Assembly: GCA_036768485.1 (NCBI GenBank)
Contig: JAVLUZ010000154.1
Span: 28,097,103 to 28,161,102, forward strand
Length of the DNA stretch: 64,000 bases
DNA from: Mermis nigrescens
Taxonomy: Eukaryota > Nematoda > Enoplea > Mermithida > Mermithidae
Reading direction: 5' to 3'
In this document: positions 1 through 64,000 of the stretch, in pieces
Position numbering within the stretch: the first letter of the stretch is position 1
Layout: each line of letters opens with the position of its first letter
The notes under the pieces: model-generated
Databases searched by the model: none
The model's input: the letters and a program-made list of their open reading frames with translations, nothing else
What the model was told of the DNA's origin: nothing
Translations under genes and position numbers: made by a program

Positions 1-258
1 CTAAGGAAATTTCTCGAAAAAATCAATTTTTCCATTGCTTGAATAGTGCAGGACAATGTGGAAAGCCCAAAAACAGTTATTTAAAGGCCCCGCCCGTTTT
101 AATAGGTTTTTCAGTTGGATAAATTTTTTGTTGATATTCACCCCTGGCGAACATCCCGGCTTCGCCTTTGCTTTAGACGCTCGTAGTCGGCTCGGACATC
201 GCTCCGCTCCGCTGTGCGCTCGCTGTTCTCTGTTTATCGTTCCACAGTATTTAAATGC

Positions 259-324
259 GGTTATCAACAATGTGGATCAACAGTCACCTCTACGGTAATC
301 AACAATGTGGATCAACAGTCACCT
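259..324. repeat. Short tandem duplication (two 31-bp copies)
   Basis: 'atcaacaatgtggatcaaca' plus its flanks occurs twice, 35 bp apart, with one mismatch. Confidence 0.8.
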
Positions 325-1691
325 TTGTGCTAAAATATTGAATATGCCCGCATACTACAATTAATCGATTTCAACTTGGAAAAATGTAATTCATTTTAAC
401 TGCATACATACGTATGCATAGACACTTACTTTGACGAAATTGTGTGCATAAGAAGTAATGCAATTTAGCCTATGAACAACATCCGCGCAGCAAAACTTCA
501 TGTACCAATAAAATGCAGAGCGCGTACTTTTTTGTACGCTATAATGATTCGAAATATTAAAAATTCAGCCATTCGGCAAGGATCATTTTCTCAGTACTCG
601 CCTCTCGTGAAACAGACAACAGACTATAGGTAGGCACCTATCTACCTTACCTACGAACAAATGCAAGAAATTGGGTTACGCATTTTAAACACATACCTAC
701 TCTTTACATTGGGAATTTACTATTTACCTAAAGGCATGTGAAAACCATCACGATATTTATAAATGGTATATGGTTATAAATAGATAAAAGATTCCAACAA
801 TGCTTATAGATAAAATATTCCAACTATAGTTTTTTAACATAGTGCAACCACATTCCTTTTTACTGTAGTGCCCGATTTCTACATCGCTCCTGTAAGGAAA
901 AATTCGCTATCTACTCCGCCGAGCAGAGAAAAAGTCAAATGCTACAGTAATGAGGAAATAAGTCTTTCGAACGAAATTATGCACTAGATTAAAAAACAGA
1001 CTATATATTGTGGTTAACATTATTCTTTTCACTTCCGCGAATCGTTGCGTCGAAACTGAGATTTTAATTGCTGGACAACATAAGAGCGAACGGTTATTTA
1101 CACAGCTCAGCATAACATTCATCAAAAAAAGAAATAGTACAGTCCAACAGTAGCGAGCATTAAAACACAATGCACGATATTTACAAAACATACATACCAT
1201 GCCAAGATCTTATTACGTCAAAAATCACAATTGTAGGAATAAGTCAGTGTGACGAGTAGCTAGCGAAATTGAACACGCAATACCTACCCAACTTACATAT
1301 GTACATTTTGAAACGCCGAAACTCCATACAAAATGTACAACGTTCGATAATATCTTGCAAATTAAATTCTTTTAAAAATAAAAACACGCGTCTCCTCTAC
1401 ACAACACAAGCAAGTCAACTGCAGCAGACTTTAATAAAAACAGAATTACCATCTACCTGCTCATAATAACGAGAAAAGCAAATCAACAGCAATAAAAATA
1501 TCGTTCAGCATTTACAACCTCGTGGGCGTAGTGCTCATGTAATCTCGCGTGGTTCAGTCGACGAATTTTTCGGAAGAAAATGCTACAACGCATATGCATA
1601 CTCAATGTCTACGTAAACCTACACAAATACAATACAAACATTATAGTATGATATAACTACATTTGATGAGGCAGCTTGCCATTATGTTGCG

Positions 1692-1697
1692 TTTATT
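1692..1697 (-). terminator. Possible polyadenylation signal for KAT6
   Basis: TTTATT on the plus strand is AATAAA on the minus strand, about 1.1 kb beyond the stop codon. It is the clearest canonical hexamer I noticed downstream, but such hexamers are common in AT-rich DNA. Confidence 0.25.
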
Positions 1698-2804
1698 TGA
1701 GCAACACCCGGAAAATCTTTACGTAAGGTTCTTAACCAATACAGCGGACTACACAAATCATTCTTAAAAGCATAATGTATGCACTCGAGACTTCGGTAAG
1801 CAGCTAGTATATGTATAAGAACGAGCCATTTTCGTAGGTACAACGATGTGCAAGTTTTTTCTGATTTAAGTATTCCTATCAGTCTAATCCAATTTTACAT
1901 CTCATAATTCTATTATCATTACCAACTAAATATTACTAACTTAAGCGATATAAATGCGTACATTGACTATCCAAACATGCAACACATATGTAATTTAAAT
2001 GTGCTTTAATCAAGCCAATAAAAAATAGATAATGTCCCATATAAAATTTAGGAAAGTAATAGAACTCCTTTATAATTGTTCGAACTGAGAGCAGATTTTA
2101 CAAGTAGATCTCTCAATAAATGCACCATTAAAGAAAACAAGCACCAAAAGTGGTTTAAACTGGCCCTACTAGCTATTATTCTACATAAGTAAGCGGATAG
2201 ATAAGGGATATTCAGTATGCGATCACTGTTCAATTAAATACATTTTTCACTGTAGCATTCTAGGAAACACTTCTCGTCATTTCGCAAGATTTTGAAGGTC
2301 CATTAAAAATTGCATGGCAAATAAAAAGGGCAAAAAATAAACGTACGTACATTCCGTCGCGAATACAATTTACAATTACAGTCACTTCAACGGTCAAAAA
2401 AGAAGCATGAAAATAAACCATTACCTACCAAAATAATTGGGATTGCATAAGACAGAAATTTTCGCAGTAAGCGCAGTTACTATCCATGCATATGTACAAC
2501 AACCCGTTAAAATATGCACGAAAAAGATGAGAGACGAATACAGTCAATCGAAACCGATTGAAGTCAAAAGCTTATTGAATTGCACGAATTTTCGTAGCAA
2601 TATTCAAGACTTTTGGTTATGCAGGATCCGCCAAGTGCAAGCGAGATCCACACATCCTAATTATACATGGGCAGCAACTAAATTCTGTGGGTACGATGGA
2701 GCGAAATTGCAAGAATAGCATCAAAAATTCGATTTTGGGGTCTATCGATTTGGGAGTCTTTCAGATTCTCGGGGGGTCCAGACCCCCAGGCCCATGTGTG
2801 GTCC

Positions 2805-60557
<57,753 letters not shown>

Positions 60558-60589
60558 GGAAATCGTGACTATATGTGTATGTATGAAAT

Positions 60590-60985
60590 GTGAATTCTGA
60601 GGGGTCGGTCGGACCCGAATAATTTTTAAAAAGCGTTTTTATTTGCTAAAAACGATGGGTACACGTCAAAAACAGTTTTTTGACGTTTTGGACAATGCTC
60701 GTTCCTTCTAAAACGTAAAAACATAGAAACTATCTCGAATAAAATTAAAAAATCGAGTAAATTTAATGAAATGCAGTCCAAAAATGTGTAAATGAAGCAA
60801 ATGTCAAAAATTTGAGACTTTTGAGCCAAAAATGAGCTAAAAACGCTTTAAAGCCACACTTTTTACAATTTTTAAGAAAAATCGACAATTCTGGAGGCCA
60901 CAGCCATTTTGCGGGGGTCAGTTGCCATTGTGAAATGAGTTAAACCCGTAGCTTCCAACCCCCCCCAAGAACACACGTATGATAG
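60590..60985 (+). repeat. Dispersed repeat family E, upstream of exon 1
   Basis: 'acacgtcaaaaacagttttt', 'gagacttttgagccaaaaat' and a G-rich end with 'ccccccccaag'. It sits some 35 bp upstream (gene sense) of the presumed start, limiting how close a promoter can be. Confidence 0.65.
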
Positions 60986-61319
60986 TGACGTGACTAAATT
61001 AATAATAGCTCCAACGTTAAGCTAGAATGCATAAATAAACCCAAATATTATGTTTCACACTAATTTATTAAGTTGAAGCAGTTTGTGTTTTTAAAATTTT
61101 TTGTTTTATTCGCAAATTTTTGATGCCAACGGATAGTGCTCGATAAAAATTATGTTTTTCTGCCAGACCAACATTTTAAGACCTTTTTTTATCCCAAGCC
61201 TGAGAAAAATGCATACAGCAACTACCAAATATTAAGCCTTGTAGAACCGTTGACTTCAAAGCCCTGGTATAGGTTTCGGTTCGATATTCAGCCAAGTTTA
61301 CTTTACAGACATTTCTAAA

Positions 61320-62850
61320 TTTTTTCAAAACGTGCATTTTTCTGCCACTTTCAAGGTCGGTGATAACCAAAAAATAGGTTTTATTGCGCGGAAACAAGGT
61401 TTGTTTAAATTCTTTTCAATTTTTACCATTTTTAGCGTTTTTTTGTGTTTCAGAATAAAACTCTGACAAGAAACTTGAAAAATTGCGCGGAAAAGCAAAT
61501 AACATAAAAAAATGTGATAAAAGCGTAATGTGATAAATTGTTTATTATCATAGGCTTAGGGTTAGTTGTGTGCATTAAAATTGATGCCACCGCATGGCTA
61601 AGCCCGAGTTGAATTGGTCGAGCGGAGCGAACGGAGCAATTTCCGCCCTATCTTCACTTAGGCTTAGTTCATGTCTGGTACTAATCTAAATCCTCAAACA
61701 CGGCTAAAAAAGATAAAATTTGAAGAAAAAAAATTTCAATTTTCCAGAAATTTAAAAAAAAATATTTTCTCAGGTTTCCGCGCAATAAAACTTAAATTTA
61801 TTGTCAATTGTCAAGAATCAGCTTCTTATCGTAGGTTCTTTAACCGGGAAGATGAAAATTTCGAAAAAACCTGCAAAAAATTACAAAAAATTTTTAAAGT
61901 TCGAAAATGTTTTAAACACTTTTCCGCGCCTTTTTTCATGAACCGAATGAAAATTTTCAATTTAGAACATGGTAAAAACAGTTTTTAACAAAAATAAAAA
62001 TGTGCATAGGTATAGTAGGTAATTCTAGCCTCTTTGCATTTTATCAAACTGTTCTAATTTTTGGCTAGAGCCATATTTTTCTGCCATTTTCAAGGTTGCT
62101 GATTACGAAAAAATAAGTTTGATAGCGCGGGAATCAGAAAAAATTTTTAAAATTTTTGAATTCGAAAATTTTTTTTAAATTTTAGCGTTGTCAGTCAGTT
62201 CTATTGCGCGGAAACAAAAAATTGCTTTCTTCAAATTTTTACCCGAAATTATATTTTAAATGTTTTTAAGTGATGGCGCTGTTTATTCATCGTTTGCGGA
62301 TACCGATTGGGGGGCAAAGATTCTGTTTATCACTCGTGCATTCACATTGGTGCCAGCATATGAGCTAAGCCTGCGTCGAATGAGGCCGAAATTATGGAGC
62401 GAGCGATGTGAGTGAAGCAACTTTTGCCCCATTTCCACTTAGGCTTAGTTTCTGTCTGGCACCAATCTGAATCCTCAGAGAGCGCTAAAAATGATAAAAT
62501 TGAAAAAAAATTCAAAATTGAAAATTTCGGAAAAGATTCTTCTATTTAGGTTTACGCGCAATAAGACTAAATTTTTTGTAATCAGCGACCTTGAAAATGG
62601 CAGAACAATGTGTTTTTAGCGAAAATTGGAAAATTTACATAAACTGCGAAAGTTCCAATTAATTCCTCTCTACCTTTTCAAAAAATATATGGGTTTCGTC
62701 AGAAATCCATGAAACTGGGCTTAGAAAGTCCAGATTTTTTGCAAGACGAGCTTAAACCGTCAAAATAAGGCGCGGAAAACAAGTTTGATTGAAAAGTATC
62801 AATTGTTTCCGGAAATATTCCGGATTTAAGCGCTAAATTCGTCTTTTTTT
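61320..62850 (+). repeat. Two tandem copies of a ~770-bp unit
   Basis: 'tttttctgccactttcaagg' (61338) and 'tttttctgccattttcaagg' (62077); 'cacttaggcttagttcatgt' (61656) and 'cacttaggcttagtttctgt' (62438). 'gcgcggaaacaa' recurs through both. Confidence 0.72.
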
Positions 62851-63399
62851 GTGATTAGCACTAGTACATTAAATTCATGATTTCATACTTTTTTCGCCAA
62901 AAAGTAATCTTTCCTGCCTAGATGCACACGCTCAAAAGTTCTGGGAGGGATAAATCGAGTTTTTTACGCGGGGTAAATGAGTATTTTTCCTATTTAGTGT
63001 TAAATTTTGACAAATTTTGATACTTAATCCGCTTTATTTCATTCTTCATGAACATTTATGGTTAAATTTGCATGAAAACAGTATTGATAAGGGCGATTAA
63101 ATGACCTGCAACATCAAAAATATACAAAGTAGTGGAAGAAAATTGTATGGATGAATTAATGAATTGACGTGACTTAACGCTTTTTCATGGTTAAAGTAAC
63201 AGGTTTGAGCCCAAGACGGCCTAAGGGGGCATGCCTTCAAAAAGTTGGATTAGAGAGATACCCCTACCCCTACAACACCCAAGGTGAATAAGTGCTGGCG
63301 TGTCATTTTCGGTATGCTGATGACAAATATACCAATCTTTTTGCGTGAAAATCTCTTTTGAAAATGCAAATTTATGCAAATTTTCGTCCAAACGTCTAC

Positions 63400-63480
63400 A
63401 AGTCGACCTAAGCAGCTTTAAGTCGACCTAAGCAGCTTTAAGTCGACCTAAGCAGCTTAAGTCGACCAAAGCAGGAGTAA
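63400..63480. repeat. 20-bp minisatellite
   Basis: AGTCGACCTAAGCAGCTTTA repeated at 63401, 63421 and 63441, with a shortened fourth unit at 63460. Confidence 0.95.
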
Positions 63481-63938
63481 TAATGACCTAAGCAGCCAAA
63501 AACTATCCTTCATCTATAACTAAGCCTCAGCCTAAGAAAAACTAAGAGAAAAGCGACTTACAGGTTAAATGTCAAAACTGCCTCATCTTAAGTACTATTG
63601 AATTGTGAACTTTATAGCCCAATAGCCATATGTGCAGCACCAAAATTCCGGGGTGCAAGATTTTTCAAAGATCAAAAAATGGTCTTACAGGGTGGCCACT
63701 GGTTTCCCAAAATAAAATTCCCGGGTTTTTCCCGGGTAATTTATGGACGATTTCCCGGTTTTATATCATGCTTTAAACGCACATATATACGAGAAAGTGT
63801 CATGATAAGAATATGAAAAAGGATAAGGCACAAGCAACTTTTAATCAAACAAATGCAAATACTACACGAAACGTTGTGGAACAATCATAATTTCTTTTTC
63901 AATGATGCTAAAGAGTTGTCGATAGCAGTTCTCACAGC

Positions 63939-64000
63939 CTATAATATAGTACAGTAGCGATTTTAGTGTGGAAAAACAGGGTTTTCGATCTTTGGTAGTG
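63939..64000 (+). mobile_element. 450-bp hAT-like MITE, partial at window edge
   Basis: 'ctataatatagtacagtagc' and 'gattttagtgtgg' are the centre-left of the family. The left end is missing and the right is cut by the window. Confidence 0.75.

Larger units (their letters stand above)
1..2804. other. 3' flank of KAT6: 3' UTR plus intergenic DNA
   Basis: No supportable coding region; the short frames here have no family resemblance. Bases 1-255 hold a relatively GC-rich stretch (120-240) with a run of CGCTCG-type words, probably the end of a repeat. 2735-2800 has the G-rich 'ggggggtccagacccc' motif seen at the ends of several repeats. The rest is AT-rich DNA in which I see nothing else. Confidence 0.5.
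60986..64000. other. 5' flank of KAT6: repeats, no gene
   Basis: No coding region or RNA gene is supported. 61320-62850 holds two copies of a unit of about 770 bp. 63400-63480 is a minisatellite and 63939-64000 the start of a MITE. If KAT6 has another 5' exon it was not recognisable here. Confidence 0.5.

Overview
This is invertebrate (animal) nuclear DNA: AT-rich, packed with short interspersed repeats, with no operons and no bacterial signals. One gene dominates. On the minus strand, 27 coding exons running from 60557 down to 2805 join with consistent reading phases into an open frame of about 1,997 codons. The product is a KAT6-type (MOZ/MORF, Drosophila Enok) MYST histone acetyltransferase. 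The human KAT6 proteins are about 2,000 residues long. I cannot name the species. An arthropod is my guess, from the single-gene KAT6 layout and the polyQ/polyA-rich tail; nothing here proves it.

Protein layout, with my exon model's numbering: NEMM/H15-like winged helix (about 8-80, exon 1); double PHD finger (126-225, exons 2-5); basic AT-hook-like linker (about 255-270, exons 5-6); a conserved 'GLVDSLTRYFTP' motif and a Ser/acidic linker (exons 7-8); MYST catalytic domain (about 531-830, exons 9-16) with its C2HC zinc finger, acetyl-CoA loop, catalytic Cys and Glu and the autoacetylated Lys; charged Ser/Glu/Arg-rich middle (exons 17-20) including a 'CIIEP' motif shared with vertebrate KAT6A; and a long Ser/Thr/Ala-, Gln- and Met/Tyr-rich tail (exons 21-27) ending in 'MMQSMMRK'.

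The introns hold nearly all the rest, and they are a museum of non-autonomous DNA transposons. (1) A roughly 450-bp MITE family has hAT features, with ends CAGTG...CACTG and 8-bp target duplications; there are about a dozen copies. (2) Three longer hAT-like elements lie at 3569-6353, 6943-7960 and 24010-25717. The last sits inside a copy of the 450-bp MITE. (3) A giant 3.8-kb foldback element at 55114-58928 has about 1.8-kb inverted arms. Each arm carries a ~197-bp tandem array and a broken piece of a C2H2 zinc-finger gene. It interrupts another repeat with a TA duplication. (4) At least seven other dispersed repeat families occur, many sharing a short palindrome of the type GGCGCGAAGCGCC.

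The two flanks (1-2804 downstream of the stop; 60558-64000 upstream of exon 1) contain no gene I can support. The first winged helix found at the N terminus of vertebrate KAT6 was not seen, so the true 5' end may lie in an unrecognised exon or outside the window. I found no RNA gene, CRISPR array or complete transposase.
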